Below are positions 9,136 to 18,696 of a stretch of 64,000 bases of DNA, piece after piece (within the stretch, counting starts at the first letter, position 1; each line of letters begins with the position of its first letter). The notes below the pieces were generated by a model that was given only the letters and a program-made list of their open reading frames with translations, ran no database searches and was not told where the DNA came from. The stretch is from contig CALGZC010000038.1 of NCBI GenBank assembly GCA_937934745.1, forward strand, positions 62,001 through 126,000. The letters are read 5' to 3'. Origin of the DNA: an uncultured Blastocatellia bacterium (GTDB taxonomy: Bacteria > Acidobacteriota > Blastocatellia > Chloracidobacteriales > Chloracidobacteriaceae). The position numbers were made by a program, and so were the translations under genes.

Positions 9136-9985
9136 ACGCCGGGGCTTCCCCCTCGCGGCCGGTTTCCGCCAACTCCTGCTCAAGTGCAGCGACGACCTTT
9201 TTGAGTGCCGCGACAACCTGCGCCTTATCCACATCGGACTTGCGAAACTTCAGGTCGAGCGTAAATGCCCGCGACGGCTCCTGAAAGTGAAACTTAAACG
9301 GCTGTGCCCGCTTAGCCGGTTTTGCCGTCCGGCGGACCGCATCACGGGTCAACCCCAACTGTCGAATGCGGGCAATCAGCGCCCGCCGCTCCTCATCCGA
9401 GGCACGGCGCACAATCTGCAGCAGGGTTGACTTGGAGGTAATCCCGGCCTGCCGACATAACTCCCGGATTTCCGGCGATAGGCCGCCGATGGCCAGCGAC
9501 TCGGTAATGCTCGAACGGGACTTGCCCAGCTTGCGCGCCATCTCCTCGTGCGTGTAGTTGAAGCGCTCCGCAAGCGCCATCAACCCCTCGGCTTCTTCAA
9601 ACGGCGTCAGGTCTTTGCGCTGGAGGTTCTCGATCAGCGAAATCTCGGCTACGGCGCGGTCATCCACGTTCATCTCAATGCAGGGTAGCTCACGCAATCC
9701 GGCCAGCAGGCTGGCCCGGTAGCGCCGTTCACCGGAGATGATCATAAAGCGCCCGCCGACTTCCGCCGGACGCACTAGAAGTGGTTCGAGCACGCCCTTT
9801 TCCCGAATCGAGTTGGTCAACTCCTCCAGATCGCCGAACTCAATCCGCGGCTGGTTCGGGTTCGGCTCCAGGCGGTCAATCGGAATCATGCGCCCGACGG
9901 GTGCGCCCGTCCGGCTCCAGAGTTCCTCCACATAATGGGACTCATGGCGCATCCGCACCGTGGATGGCAGTCCGCGCTTAGACAC
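9128..9985 (-). CDS. parB: ParB/Spo0J chromosome-partitioning protein
   Basis: The 285-residue product has the ParB N-terminal nuclease-like domain with the CTP-binding signature [12 protein letters not shown] and the [14 protein letters not shown] motif. A helix-turn-helix follows ([18 protein letters not shown]). The C-terminal dimerisation segment is helical. ParB binds parS, spreads and works with ParA in origin segregation. The start is a GTG at 9985: GAGGAGGT lies 8 bp before it, inside the end of parA, and the two genes overlap by 8 bp. Upstream in-frame ATGs fall inside parA and are less likely. Confidence 0.93.
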   Translation of the reverse strand: MSKRGLPSTVRMRHESHYVEELWSRTGAPVGRMIPIDRLEPNPNQPRIEFGDLEELTNSIREKGVLEPLLVRPAEVGGRFMIISGERRYRASLLAGLRELPCIEMNVDDRAVAEISLIENLQRKDLTPFEEAEGLMALAERFNYTHEEMARKLGKSRSSITESLAIGGLSPEIRELCRQAGITSKSTLLQIVRRASDEERRALIARIRQLGLTRDAVRRTAKPAKRAQPFKFHFQEPSRAFTLDLKFRKSDVDKAQVVAALKKVVAALEQELAETGREGEAPASI

Positions 9986-10778
9986 GACGCAGTACCTCCT
10001 CGCAAAGCTTGGCATACTCCAGCGCACCGCTTGACTGAGGCGCAAAGGTAAAAATGGATTCCCGGTACGCCGGGCTTTCCTCTAACCGCACCGACTTGGA
10101 AATGACGGTTTCAAACACCTTGTCGCCGAACACCTCGTAAATCTGCCGGTGGATGTCACGCGCCAGCGCCGTTCGCTTATCGTGCAGGGTAATGAGGACG
10201 CCCAGGACCTGGAGATTGGGATTGGGACGCGCCTTGACCTTCTCGATGGTCTCCAACAGATCGTCCGTGCCCTCCATGGCAAAGTAGGATGACTGAATGG
10301 GAATCAGCACGTGCGAAGCTGCCACCAGGGCATTGACCGTAATCAACCCCAAGGTCGGCGGCGTATCGATCACAATCGTGTCGTAGGCCCGCCGCAGCGG
10401 CTCAAGCCGATCCTTGAGGCGGTATGGCGCGTCAAACTCCCCCACCAGGCGCGATTCCAGCTTTGCCAGGCTGATCCGCGCCGGAAGCAGATCAAGGCCC
10501 GGCACCGGCGTGGGCTGCACAATAGTCAACGGGTCGAGTGTGACATCCATCAGAAAGTCATAGGCCGACAGGCCCGCCGACTCATACGGCAGGTACGAAA
10601 GCGTACTGTTGGCCTGCGGGTCCAGATCGAGCAACAGTGTGCGGCGGCCGCGCAATGCCAAACCGGCGGCCAAGTTGATCGCGGTGGTCGTCTTCCCGAC
10701 GCCGCCTTTCTGGTTAGCGACCGCAATGATCACACAGGTCTCCACGCGCCGTGGAGCATGCCCGTTTTCCATTCCCAT
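9978..10778 (-). CDS. parA: ParA/Soj chromosome-partitioning ATPase
   Basis: The 266-residue product has the deviant Walker A KGGVGKTT (24-31), Walker B-region DLDPQ and DTPPTLG. These are the hallmarks of the MinD/ParA family. It lacks the N-terminal DNA-binding extension of plasmid type Ia ParA proteins, as expected for chromosomal Soj. AAGGGA precedes the ATG. It overlaps parB by 8 bp, so the two are translationally coupled. Usual chromosomal neighbours (rsmG/gidB, dnaA) are not within the window, and no canonical parS was seen. Confidence 0.94.
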   Translation of the reverse strand: MGMENGHAPRRVETCVIIAVANQKGGVGKTTTAINLAAGLALRGRRTLLLDLDPQANSTLSYLPYESAGLSAYDFLMDVTLDPLTIVQPTPVPGLDLLPARISLAKLESRLVGEFDAPYRLKDRLEPLRRAYDTIVIDTPPTLGLITVNALVAASHVLIPIQSSYFAMEGTDDLLETIEKVKARPNPNLQVLGVLITLHDKRTALARDIHRQIYEVFGDKVFETVISKSVRLEESPAYRESIFTFAPQSSGALEYAKLCEEVLRRV

Positions 10779-10836
10779 GGTGTGTTCCCTTGCTCAGAAC
10801 GCCGACAGCTGCGGGAAAACACCGGCAAAACCGGCG

Positions 10837-11334
10837 TCATCCGCGCCCCCGGATATCGGATTCGTCAATTTCTTCAGGCCAGTCAAACTCCAGCTCGTCT
10901 GCTTTTTCGGACTCCTCGTCCTCTGCCCGCTCCACTACCACCGACGTGGAGCTTTCCAGAACCGACTCGTGAACAAAGATCGGCGCGTCCACCCGCAGCG
11001 CCAGCGCAATGGCATCGCTCGGGCGCGCGTCAAGGAAAATCATCTTACCGGCAATTTCCAGCTCGATGACGGCGAAAAAGGTGTTGTTGCGCAGCTCCGT
11101 GACGACCACCCGCCGCACGCGCCCATCCATTTGGAGGATGAGATTGCGCAGGAGGTCATGGGTCATCGGACGCGGCGGCGCCATTTTTTCAATTTCAAAC
11201 GCGATGGCGTTCGCCTCAAACGGCCCAACCCAGATCGGCAACAACTGATCACCGTCCACTTCCTTCAGGACAACGATCGGCGTATTGGCCGCCGGGTCAA
11301 TCATCAGCCCCCGAATCTTCATTTCACGTTCCAT
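10837..11334 (-). CDS. Bifunctional nuclease family protein (DUF151)
   Basis: The 165-residue product has the BFN domain over roughly residues 3-130, with the family motifs LPIWVGPFEANAIA and LDARPSDAIALALR. The C-terminal 30 residues are very acidic (EDEESEKADELEFDW). Plant and bacterial members have been described as RNase/DNase proteins and some act in stress signalling; the physiological role in this organism is unknown. GGAGGAGA lies upstream of the ATG. It is on the same strand as parA and recN with short gaps and may share transcripts with them. Confidence 0.88.
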   Translation of the reverse strand: MEREMKIRGLMIDPAANTPIVVLKEVDGDQLLPIWVGPFEANAIAFEIEKMAPPRPMTHDLLRNLILQMDGRVRRVVVTELRNNTFFAVIELEIAGKMIFLDARPSDAIALALRVDAPIFVHESVLESSTSVVVERAEDEESEKADELEFDWPEEIDESDIRGRG

Positions 11335-11426
11335 TTGCAGTCTCCTCCGTCTGTGGAATCAGGATCAAAATTGTCACGATAAAGGCTTTGAGGTCAATCA
11401 CTAAGCAAGCATGTCGGCGTGCCGAC

Positions 11427-13103
11427 TCAGCCCCTTTGCACAAGCAGATCACGGGCTGCCTGCCGCGCGGCCTCGGTGACCACCGACCCACCCAAAATTC
11501 GCGCCAGCTCCTCGACGCGCTCTGCCGCATCGAGCGCCGTAATTGCTACGCACGTTCGCCCGTCCACCACAAATTTTTCAACCCGCAGGTGCGTGGTTGC
11601 AAACCGCGCAACCTGCGCCTGATGCGTCACACACAAGACTTGCTGACGTTCCGCCAGCTGCCGCAGGCGGCGGCCGACTGCCTCGGCCACCCGCCCACTG
11701 ATGCCGACATCCACCTCATCAAACACCATCGTACGCGGAATATCCACCGGCGCAAGAATCGATTTCACGCCGAGCATCACACGCGCCAGTTCCCCACCGG
11801 AGGCAACCTTGGCCAGCGGGCGCGGTGGCTCGCCAGGATTCGAGGTCAACAACAACTCAACCCCTTCCAGTCCAGACGCCGTCCAGTTCGCCGGGTTGTC
11901 CGGGTCGCACTCGTCAAACGCCACGACCAACCGCGCCTGAGACAGCGCCAGCGCCTGCAACTCGGCCATCAGCGCTTCCTCAAAGGCCGGCGCCGTTGCC
12001 CGCCGGGCAACCCGCAACGCCCCTGCTACCTCTCGGTACCGGGTAGCCGTCGCCGTAACCTCCGCCGTCAGCCGCGCTCGCTCCGCTGCCCCCTGTTCAA
12101 CTGCCGCCAGTTCTGCCCGAAGCTGCTCCCACGTCGCCAGCACACGCTCCAGTGTCCCGCCATACTTGCGCTTGAGCCGGTCCAGGGCATCCAGCCGGGC
12201 TTCGACTTCCTGCAGCCGCTCCGGTGAGACCACAACCGCAGCCGCGTAATCCCGGAGGACGAAGGCAACCTCCTCAAGGCTATACCGAACAGACTCCAGC
12301 GTCGTCACCGCGTCGGCCAACGCCGGATCGGTCGCCACCAGTGACTCCAGTCGCCGCAACGCCTGCGCCACCAAGGTCAGCGCCGACACCTCGCGCTCGT
12401 ACAGCAGGTCGTAGCCCTCTGCCGCCGTGGCGGCCAGCCGCTCTGCATTCGCCAGCCGGAGACGTTCCTGCTGCAACGCCTCATCTTCGCCCGGGCGCGG
12501 CGCAACGCGCTCTAATTCCTGTAGCTGAAAAGTCAGCAGATCGAGTCGCCGGTGGCGGTCCGCCTCCGCCTGCTCAAAACGCGCCAACGCCCGCTGCGCC
12601 GCCTGCCAGGCAGCAAAGGCAGCCGCCGTGGCCTCGGCCAGAGCCACATGCCGCCCAAACCTATCCAGCACATCCCCATGCGCCGCAGGAAAGATGAGCG
12701 TCTGTTGATCGCCCTGCCCGTGAATGTCCACCAGGTAGGGACGCAGCGCCCGCACGGTCGCCAGCGAGCAGAGTTGATCGTTGATGAACAGTCGCCCCTT
12801 GCCGCTCGCCGCAACTTCACGGCGAATGAGTAACTCGCGCCCGGCTTCGATTTCCGCTTCGGACAGGATACGCGCAACGTCAGGGTGATCGGGACAGTCA
12901 AACAGGGCTTCTACAACCGCCCGCGATTCGCCGGCCCGGATCACATCTGCCGTCACCCGTCCCCCGACGGCCAGGGCCAACGCATCCACAATCAGCGACT
13001 TCCCAGCTCCTGTTTCACCCGTTACGATAATCAACCCAGCGTCAAACGCCACACACTGCCGCCGAACAACGGCGATGTTCTCAATCTGGAGTTGTTTGAG
13101 CAT
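11427..13103 (-). CDS. recN: DNA repair protein RecN (SMC-like ATPase)
   Basis: The 558-residue product begins with LKQLQIENIAVV, then Walker A GETGAGKS (29-36). A long helical coiled-coil middle follows. The C-terminal ATPase half carries the signature ASGGELARVMLG and Walker B DEVDVGISG. The order and length match RecN, which supports double-strand-break repair. The ATG at 13103 is chosen because family similarity begins immediately; an ATG at 13154 adds 17 dissimilar residues. No strong ribosome-binding site is visible. Confidence 0.95.
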   Translation of the reverse strand: MLKQLQIENIAVVRRQCVAFDAGLIIVTGETGAGKSLIVDALALAVGGRVTADVIRAGESRAVVEALFDCPDHPDVARILSEAEIEAGRELLIRREVAASGKGRLFINDQLCSLATVRALRPYLVDIHGQGDQQTLIFPAAHGDVLDRFGRHVALAEATAAAFAAWQAAQRALARFEQAEADRHRRLDLLTFQLQELERVAPRPGEDEALQQERLRLANAERLAATAAEGYDLLYEREVSALTLVAQALRRLESLVATDPALADAVTTLESVRYSLEEVAFVLRDYAAAVVVSPERLQEVEARLDALDRLKRKYGGTLERVLATWEQLRAELAAVEQGAAERARLTAEVTATATRYREVAGALRVARRATAPAFEEALMAELQALALSQARLVVAFDECDPDNPANWTASGLEGVELLLTSNPGEPPRPLAKVASGGELARVMLGVKSILAPVDIPRTMVFDEVDVGISGRVAEAVGRRLRQLAERQQVLCVTHQAQVARFATTHLRVEKFVVDGRTCVAITALDAAERVEELARILGGSVVTEAARQAARDLLVQRG

Positions 13104-13226
13104 GTGCCAGAAACAACTGCCGTGACCGCCCGACACCCCGGCCCACGGCGTCACCGTTGTACAACGACCAGATGCAACGACGTCCAGTCGTTCCCTAACC
13201 GACAGTTCCTCAACCGACAGCCAGCA

Positions 13227-13691
13227 ATGCCGATCCTACGCAGCCTCATACAGACGTACAAGCAACTTCTGACGGCCGGCCAAACCGTGCTGGACGACCT
13301 CCCGGCCGAAGCGCTCTACTGGCGTCCACCCCTCCCCCACCACGACTTCAACAACCGGTCCTGCGGAGAGTGGCTCATTACCATGGCCGGCGGGGTGGAG
13401 TACGTCATCAACGGTTTGCTGTCCAACTACTGGGACTACCCGGCCGAGTGGACCATGCGCGAAACCCTTTCCACTCCGGGGCACCTGCAAGCCTACTTCT
13501 GCGATGTTATCAGTCTCACGTCAAAATTGGAAACCACCCTCACCGATGCCGACCTCCCCAAAATCATCTATCTTCCCAACCCACGGCAAACGACCATTGG
13601 TGAACTCCTCGTCGAACGGTTGGCCCTCGCCGCCCAACACTACGGGCAGGCGCTGGCCCTGGCACGGCTCCTCACGGCCCGCCCCAGATGA
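13227..13691 (+). CDS. DinB/YfiT-fold protein
   Basis: The 154-residue product looks like a four-helix DinB-superfamily protein: an N-terminal helix (LRSLIQTYKQLLTAGQTVL), a HDFNNRSCGEWLIT segment, and a C-terminal helix with AAQHYGQALALARLL that carries a His typical of the metal site. Such proteins are often metal-dependent thiol transferases or stress-linked hydrolases, but many are uncharacterised. The same fold forms the N-terminus of EgtB, encoded about 2.5 kb downstream. The start at 13227 fits the beginning of the helical domain; earlier starts in the frame would overlap recN on the other strand. Confidence 0.6.
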   Translation: MPILRSLIQTYKQLLTAGQTVLDDLPAEALYWRPPLPHHDFNNRSCGEWLITMAGGVEYVINGLLSNYWDYPAEWTMRETLSTPGHLQAYFCDVISLTSKLETTLTDADLPKIIYLPNPRQTTIGELLVERLALAAQHYGQALALARLLTARPR

Positions 13692-13900
13692 TTTGGAAAA
13701 CGAGCCGCACCGCCTGTCAGCACCGGCAGCGAGGCCCCGCGGGCAGCACCTCTCCGGCGCCCGATTGCCGTTGGCCGGCTATACACGGTCGGGTATTTGT
13801 GTTACGAAAGCCCTTGACGCCACACCCCACATATACTTTAGCAAGTGACGCCAAAGACCGCTGCCCGATTCCCGGCGCTCCTTCCGAAAACCGTGACAGC

Positions 13901-16057
13901 ATGGCAACAAGTAGTGTCCCAGTCGTTGTTGTGGCATCCGACGCGGCACCGCCGTCGCCGACCGGCACCCTGCGCTGGTTGTATAACGCGCCGACCGACC
14001 TCCTCATCGGCTGCGGGTTGGGGTCGCTGCCGCTGCTGTTTCTAACGTACTTTGTTGAGCCGCACTTCACCGGGCAGTTTGCCGTTGCGTTCTACGCCGT
14101 TGCGCTCGTCTGTAACTATCCGCACTACGCGGCAACGTGGCATCGCGCCTGTGCGCGTCCGGCGGACCGGGTGCGCTATGGACGCGTTCTGGCGTGGTCG
14201 GCGATGTTGACCCTTGCCGCCTTGCTTCTGATTCATGCCCACCCGCCGCTACTTGTCTGGGCGTTCACGCTCTACGTGTTTTGGAGTCCGTGGCACTACA
14301 CAGGGCAAAACTACGGACTTGCTCTGATGTTTGCCCGCCGCAACGGCGTAACGGTGCTGGATCAGACCCTGACGCGCTGGCTTTGGGTTGCCTTTGCCCT
14401 GCCCTACGTGATGCTGCTCACGGCGTTCAACAGTGGTAGTTCGGCCGATCCGCTGCTGCTCTCGGCCGGAGTGCCGCCCGCGGTTACCAGCCTGCTGATC
14501 GGCGTCGGCGGGCTACTTTTCCTCACAATAAGCGTTCGTATCGGACGAACGGTGATCAACCGTCACGGTTGGCGCGCTGCAGGCCCGACCCTTGCCCTTC
14601 TGGGAACCCAGGCGCTGTGGTTTATCCCAGCCGCCATTATCGCTCTTGCCGGCAAAACGGTACTTCAGGTGCGCTACAGCTCCGGCATGTTGGCCGTCCT
14701 GCACTCGGCGCAGTACTTGTGGGTGACTTCCTATTATGCCCATCGCGAAAGCGGCGCACGATGGCGTCCGTGGCGCTATGCGCTGTTTCTGTTCGCCGTT
14801 GGCATTGCCTTATTCCTGCCGGGGCCGTGGGTGGCCAGCCTTGTCTGCGGCGTGGACTTCACCACCAGCTTCCTGACTTTCACTGCGCTGGTCAACATCC
14901 ACCACTTCATTCTCGACGGCGCTGTGTGGAAGCTTCGCGAGCCGCGCGTGGCGGCCGTCCTCGTGCAGGACGGCGCAGCAACCGACAATACCGACATTGC
15001 CCCACCTAAGCCAATCTGGCACAAGCTCGGACTGGCGGCCGCAGTCGTTGGGTTGACCCTGCTGGCCGGACTCGATCTGGTCAAATTCGTCCTCGGCGGG
15101 CGCCTGACAAACACCTCAGACCTGCTCCAGGCCCTCCGACTCAATCCGAACGACGCCCTTATCACGGCCCGTCTGGCGCGCGCGGCCCTGGCCGCGGGCG
15201 ACCGTCTGCGTGCCCGCGAAGCCCTTGAGCGCACCATCGCCCTCAACCCATACGACGCCGACAGTCAGGCGATGCTCGGACAAATGCTCATTGAGCAGGG
15301 CGAATATCAGGCAGCCTACCGTCACTATCAAGCTTTTCATGAACACTTGCCGAACAACGTCACCGCGCTCGTCAACCTCGGCACGCTCGCCGCGCAGCAG
15401 GGGGCGGAAAGTGACGCGGTCGCAGCCTGGGAACGCGCCGTCCACCTCGATCCCGACGGTCAACCGATTGCCTGGGCAAACCTCGGCGACGCCTACATGC
15501 GCGCCGGCCGCCCCCAAGACGCGGCACAAGCCTACGAGCAAGCACTCCGCAGCCTCCCCCCCGCTGCAGCGCAGCGACTTGAATGGATGCTCAAGCTGGG
15601 GGATGCTTACCTCAACCTGCGGACCTTCGATCAGGCTGCTGCCAGCTACGCACACGCCTTTGACGCGGCGCAAGAGGCGGGCAACGCTGTTTTGGCCAGC
15701 AGTGCGGCGACGCGCCAAGCCGGACTGGATGCCGCGCGGCAGAACCTTCCCCAGGCTATTGCGCGTTTCCAGCTCGCCTTACAGTTAGCCGAAGACAGCG
15801 GAGATGCCTATGCGCAGGGTGCGGCCTGGTACGAATATGCGCTGCTGCTGGCTCAGCAGGCTGCGCCGGCGGAATTCGTCTATGCAGCTTGTCTTCAGGC
15901 AGAAGCCCACTTCGGCGAAACGCCGCGCGGCGCGGCGGTCAAACCGACGGTGGCGGCTCGGCGCGCTGCCGTTGAGCACAAGCTCGGTGCACAAGCCGCC
16001 GCCATACGCGCCCGGCTGCGCGACATCAGCACCGCAGCACGTCGCTGGCGGCCGTAG
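13901..16057 (+). CDS. Polytopic membrane protein with C-terminal TPR domain, unknown function
   Basis: The 718-residue product has two parts. Residues about 25-390 hold roughly nine hydrophobic spans with conserved-looking polar motifs near them (NYPHYAATWHRAC, SPWHYTGQNYGLALMFARR, SAQYLWVTSYYAHRE, HHFILDGAVWKLREPR). The last lie at membrane edges and include many His residues, which could bind a metal or haem (inference). Residues about 410-700 form tetratricopeptide repeats (LNPNDALITARLARAALAAG and following units). The ATG at 13901 starts just before the first span; an in-frame ATG at 13688 overlaps the preceding stop codon but adds 71 residues of poor quality. A TATACT is at 13832-13837. 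I do not recognise the family. Confidence 0.75.
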   Translation: MATSSVPVVVVASDAAPPSPTGTLRWLYNAPTDLLIGCGLGSLPLLFLTYFVEPHFTGQFAVAFYAVALVCNYPHYAATWHRACARPADRVRYGRVLAWSAMLTLAALLLIHAHPPLLVWAFTLYVFWSPWHYTGQNYGLALMFARRNGVTVLDQTLTRWLWVAFALPYVMLLTAFNSGSSADPLLLSAGVPPAVTSLLIGVGGLLFLTISVRIGRTVINRHGWRAAGPTLALLGTQALWFIPAAIIALAGKTVLQVRYSSGMLAVLHSAQYLWVTSYYAHRESGARWRPWRYALFLFAVGIALFLPGPWVASLVCGVDFTTSFLTFTALVNIHHFILDGAVWKLREPRVAAVLVQDGAATDNTDIAPPKPIWHKLGLAAAVVGLTLLAGLDLVKFVLGGRLTNTSDLLQALRLNPNDALITARLARAALAAGDRLRAREALERTIALNPYDADSQAMLGQMLIEQGEYQAAYRHYQAFHEHLPNNVTALVNLGTLAAQQGAESDAVAAWERAVHLDPDGQPIAWANLGDAYMRAGRPQDAAQAYEQALRSLPPAAAQRLEWMLKLGDAYLNLRTFDQAAASYAHAFDAAQEAGNAVLASSAATRQAGLDAARQNLPQAIARFQLALQLAEDSGDAYAQGAAWYEYALLLAQQAAPAEFVYAACLQAEAHFGETPRGAAVKPTVAARRAAVEHKLGAQAAAIRARLRDISTAARRWRP

Positions 16058-16175
16058 GCGTCGCACTGCGTTTTGCAAGATAGGGCTGCCTGTGAAAACA
16101 TTGCCCTCAAGGTAGGTCATGTGGCCGCCGCAACCCGGTATGCACACCCGACAGTCCCCGAGGACAACAAGCCGT

Positions 16176-17474
16176 ATGCAGGTCGTTGACGACCCAACCC
16201 ATCCTGCCCACCCTAGCTTGCCGCCTGGCGACCGCGCCGGTTGGGCAGCCTACTACCGTTCTGTTCGCAGCGTTTCGGAAACGATCTGTCATCCACTTGA
16301 AATTGAAGACTACGTTATTCAACCGATGCCGGACGTCAGCCCCCCGAAGTGGCATCTGGCACACACGAGCTGGTTTTTTGAAACCTTCCTCCTCAAACCC
16401 TATGCCGCCGGCTACCAACCGTTTCATCCGCGCTACGACTATTTGTTTAACTCGTACTACGAAGCGGTTGGGGAACGTCACCCACGTTCCCGGCGCGGAC
16501 TGGTCACCCGTCCAACCATTCGCGATGTGTACGCCTACCGCGCCCATGTGGATGCCGCCATCGAGCGCTTCCTCGGCCACTGCACCGGCAAGGCCTGGGC
16601 AACGGCCCAACCGATTCTCGAACTCGGCCTGCACCACGAACAACAACACCAGGAACTCCTGCTGACTGACATCAAGGCCATTCTGGCCTCCAGTCCCCTC
16701 GACCCGGCGTATCTGCCACCGTCCACCTCACCACCGGCACCGGCCCGGACGGCCGAGGCGTGGTACACCGTGGACGGCGGGCGGTATGCCATCGGCCATG
16801 CCGGCACCGGTTTCGCCTTTGACAACGAAGGGCCGTGCCACGATGTCTGGCTACGTCCGTTTCGGATCGCCACGCGACTGGTCACCAACGGCGACTTCCT
16901 GGCTTTCATTGAAGACGGGGGCTACCGGCGGCCAGAGCTGTGGCTTTCCGACGGGTGGGCGGCCGTCAATACCTGCGCCTGGCACGCACCACTTTACTGG
17001 CGGCGCACCGAGTCCGGCCACTGGTGGATGTTCACCCTGCGCGGACTTCAACCCGTCAACCCGGATGAACCCGTGTGCCACATCAGCTTCTACGAAGCCG
17101 ACGCCTATGCACGCTGGGCCGGGAAACGGCTTCCAACCGAAGCTGAATGGGAAGTTGTCGCGCGCCAGTTGCCCGTTACAGGCAATTTTTATGAATCCGG
17201 CGCGCTGCACCCGGTGCCACAACCGGCACCGGCGCCCTTTTACGGCGACGTGTGGGTCTGGACGGCAAGCCCCTACACGGCGTACCCGGGGTTCCGTCCG
17301 GCTGCCGGGGCGCTTGGCGAATACAATGGCAAGTTTATGTGCAACCAGATCGTGTTGCGGGGCGGCTCGTGTGCTACGTCGGTAGCGCACATTCGCCCGA
17401 CTTACCGCAATTTCTTTCCGCCGAATGCACGGTGGCAGTTTACCGGTGTTCGGCTGGCGGAGGACGTATCATGA
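16176..17474 (+). CDS. egtB: Ergothioneine biosynthesis sulfoxide synthase EgtB
   Basis: The 432-residue product has a DinB-like N-terminal domain with the iron-binding histidines (HLAHTS at 60-65; HHEQQHQE at 153-160, giving the HxxxH pair H154/H158). A formylglycine-generating-enzyme-like C-terminal domain follows (about 195-430). EgtB is a non-haem iron enzyme that joins a thiol to trimethylhistidine with O2. The Tyr94-Tyr95 pair (FNSYYEAVG) matches, as I recall, the tyrosine pair of the type II EgtB of Chloracidobacterium, which uses cysteine rather than gamma-glutamylcysteine; the absence of egtA and egtC nearby fits. The start at 16176 has GAGGA 11 bp upstream; ATG 16119 is an alternative. 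The stop overlaps egtD by 4 bp. Confidence 0.94.
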   Translation: MQVVDDPTHPAHPSLPPGDRAGWAAYYRSVRSVSETICHPLEIEDYVIQPMPDVSPPKWHLAHTSWFFETFLLKPYAAGYQPFHPRYDYLFNSYYEAVGERHPRSRRGLVTRPTIRDVYAYRAHVDAAIERFLGHCTGKAWATAQPILELGLHHEQQHQELLLTDIKAILASSPLDPAYLPPSTSPPAPARTAEAWYTVDGGRYAIGHAGTGFAFDNEGPCHDVWLRPFRIATRLVTNGDFLAFIEDGGYRRPELWLSDGWAAVNTCAWHAPLYWRRTESGHWWMFTLRGLQPVNPDEPVCHISFYEADAYARWAGKRLPTEAEWEVVARQLPVTGNFYESGALHPVPQPAPAPFYGDVWVWTASPYTAYPGFRPAAGALGEYNGKFMCNQIVLRGGSCATSVAHIRPTYRNFFPPNARWQFTGVRLAEDVS

Positions 17475-18475
17475 GCCATCCCCAACCAGGCCAGGTGGCC
17501 CAAGCTACCTACGGCTACATTGTGTCCTTCCACGATTTGCATCCAACACCGGCAGCCTTTCGGGAAGAAGTCATTGCCGGCCTCCGGCGTCCGCACAAAG
17601 CCATTCCGGCTAAGTTTTTCTACGACCGGCGCGGTTCGGCGCTGTTTGATGAGATCTGTCAACTGGATGAATACTACCTGACGCGCATTGAAACCACCCT
17701 GCTGGAACAGCATGCGCCGGACATTGCAGCCCTTTTCGGGGACGAGGTGTTGCTCATTGAGTACGGCAGCGGCAGCGGGCGCAAGACCCGTCTCTTGCTC
17801 GAGTGTTTGCCGACCCTAGCGGCTTATGTGCCGGTGGACATTTCCAAGGAGCACCTCCTGGCGGCGGCGACAGAAATCGCCCAGGCGTACCCCCACCTGC
17901 GCGTGACGCCGGTCTGTGCGGATTACACACGGGAAATGGACTTCCCGGACTTTAATGAATTTCACTACCGCCGGCGGGCAGTGTTTTTCCCCGGTTCAAG
18001 CATCGGAAACTTCACACCGGAGAAAGCCGAGATGTTTCTGCGCCAAGCAGGGGAGGTCGCCGGACGGCAGGGGCTGCTCCTGATCGGGATAGATTTGAAG
18101 AAGGATCCGGTGGTGATTGATGCCGCGTACAACGACAGTCGCGGCGTGACCGCCGAGTTCAACCGCAACCTGTTGCGGCGGATCAACACCGAACTGGGCG
18201 CTGACTTTGACCTGCGGTTGTTTGAGCACCGTGCCTTTTACGACCCAATTCACGGACGGGTCGAAATGCACTTGGTCAGCGTTCAGCCGCAAACGGTGCA
18301 CATCGGCGATGAAACGTTCACGTTCGCCGCAGGCGAGACCATTCACACGGAAAACTCCTACAAGTACGAGCTGGACGTTTTTCAGGCCATGGCGGCGCGT
18401 GCCGGTTGGACGACCCGTGCCGTCTGGCAGGACGAACAGCACTACTTTGCCGTGTGCTTGTTCACCAAACCATAG
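17471..18475 (+). CDS. egtD: L-histidine N-alpha-methyltransferase EgtD
   Basis: The 334-residue product matches EgtD throughout: KFFYDRRGSALFDEIC near the N-terminus, the SAM-binding EYGSGSGRKT, PVDISKEHL, FFPGSSIGNF, and the C-terminal TENSYKY. EgtD makes trimethylhistidine (hercynine) from histidine with three SAM, the substrate for EgtB. The ATG overlaps the egtB stop codon (ATGA) and has GGAGG 8 bp upstream inside egtB, so the two enzymes of the core pathway are translationally coupled, with the second step encoded first. Confidence 0.96.
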   Translation: MSHPQPGQVAQATYGYIVSFHDLHPTPAAFREEVIAGLRRPHKAIPAKFFYDRRGSALFDEICQLDEYYLTRIETTLLEQHAPDIAALFGDEVLLIEYGSGSGRKTRLLLECLPTLAAYVPVDISKEHLLAAATEIAQAYPHLRVTPVCADYTREMDFPDFNEFHYRRRAVFFPGSSIGNFTPEKAEMFLRQAGEVAGRQGLLLIGIDLKKDPVVIDAAYNDSRGVTAEFNRNLLRRINTELGADFDLRLFEHRAFYDPIHGRVEMHLVSVQPQTVHIGDETFTFAAGETIHTENSYKYELDVFQAMAARAGWTTRAVWQDEQHYFAVCLFTKP

Positions 18476-18696
18476 GCCGCAAGCGTGCGGCGCAGCCGCG
18501 GGGCAATCGGCGCTTCGGATCCACGGTGACGCTGACGGCGCGAACATCACGTGCGCCGCCGCCTTCCGTCTTGCTCTGTGCATCGGCTATACTGCATAGT
18601 TCTCACCCGAAAACCCCACCAAAGCCGCCGGGATGCCCGCACCAACTGTTGACCGTTCGGGTTGCCCTCGGATGAGGCAAGGATCACCTCTGTGCC

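Noticed and set aside
9900-10900. parS site near parAB
   Set aside because: No sequence close to TGTTTCACGTGAAACA was found by reading this stretch.
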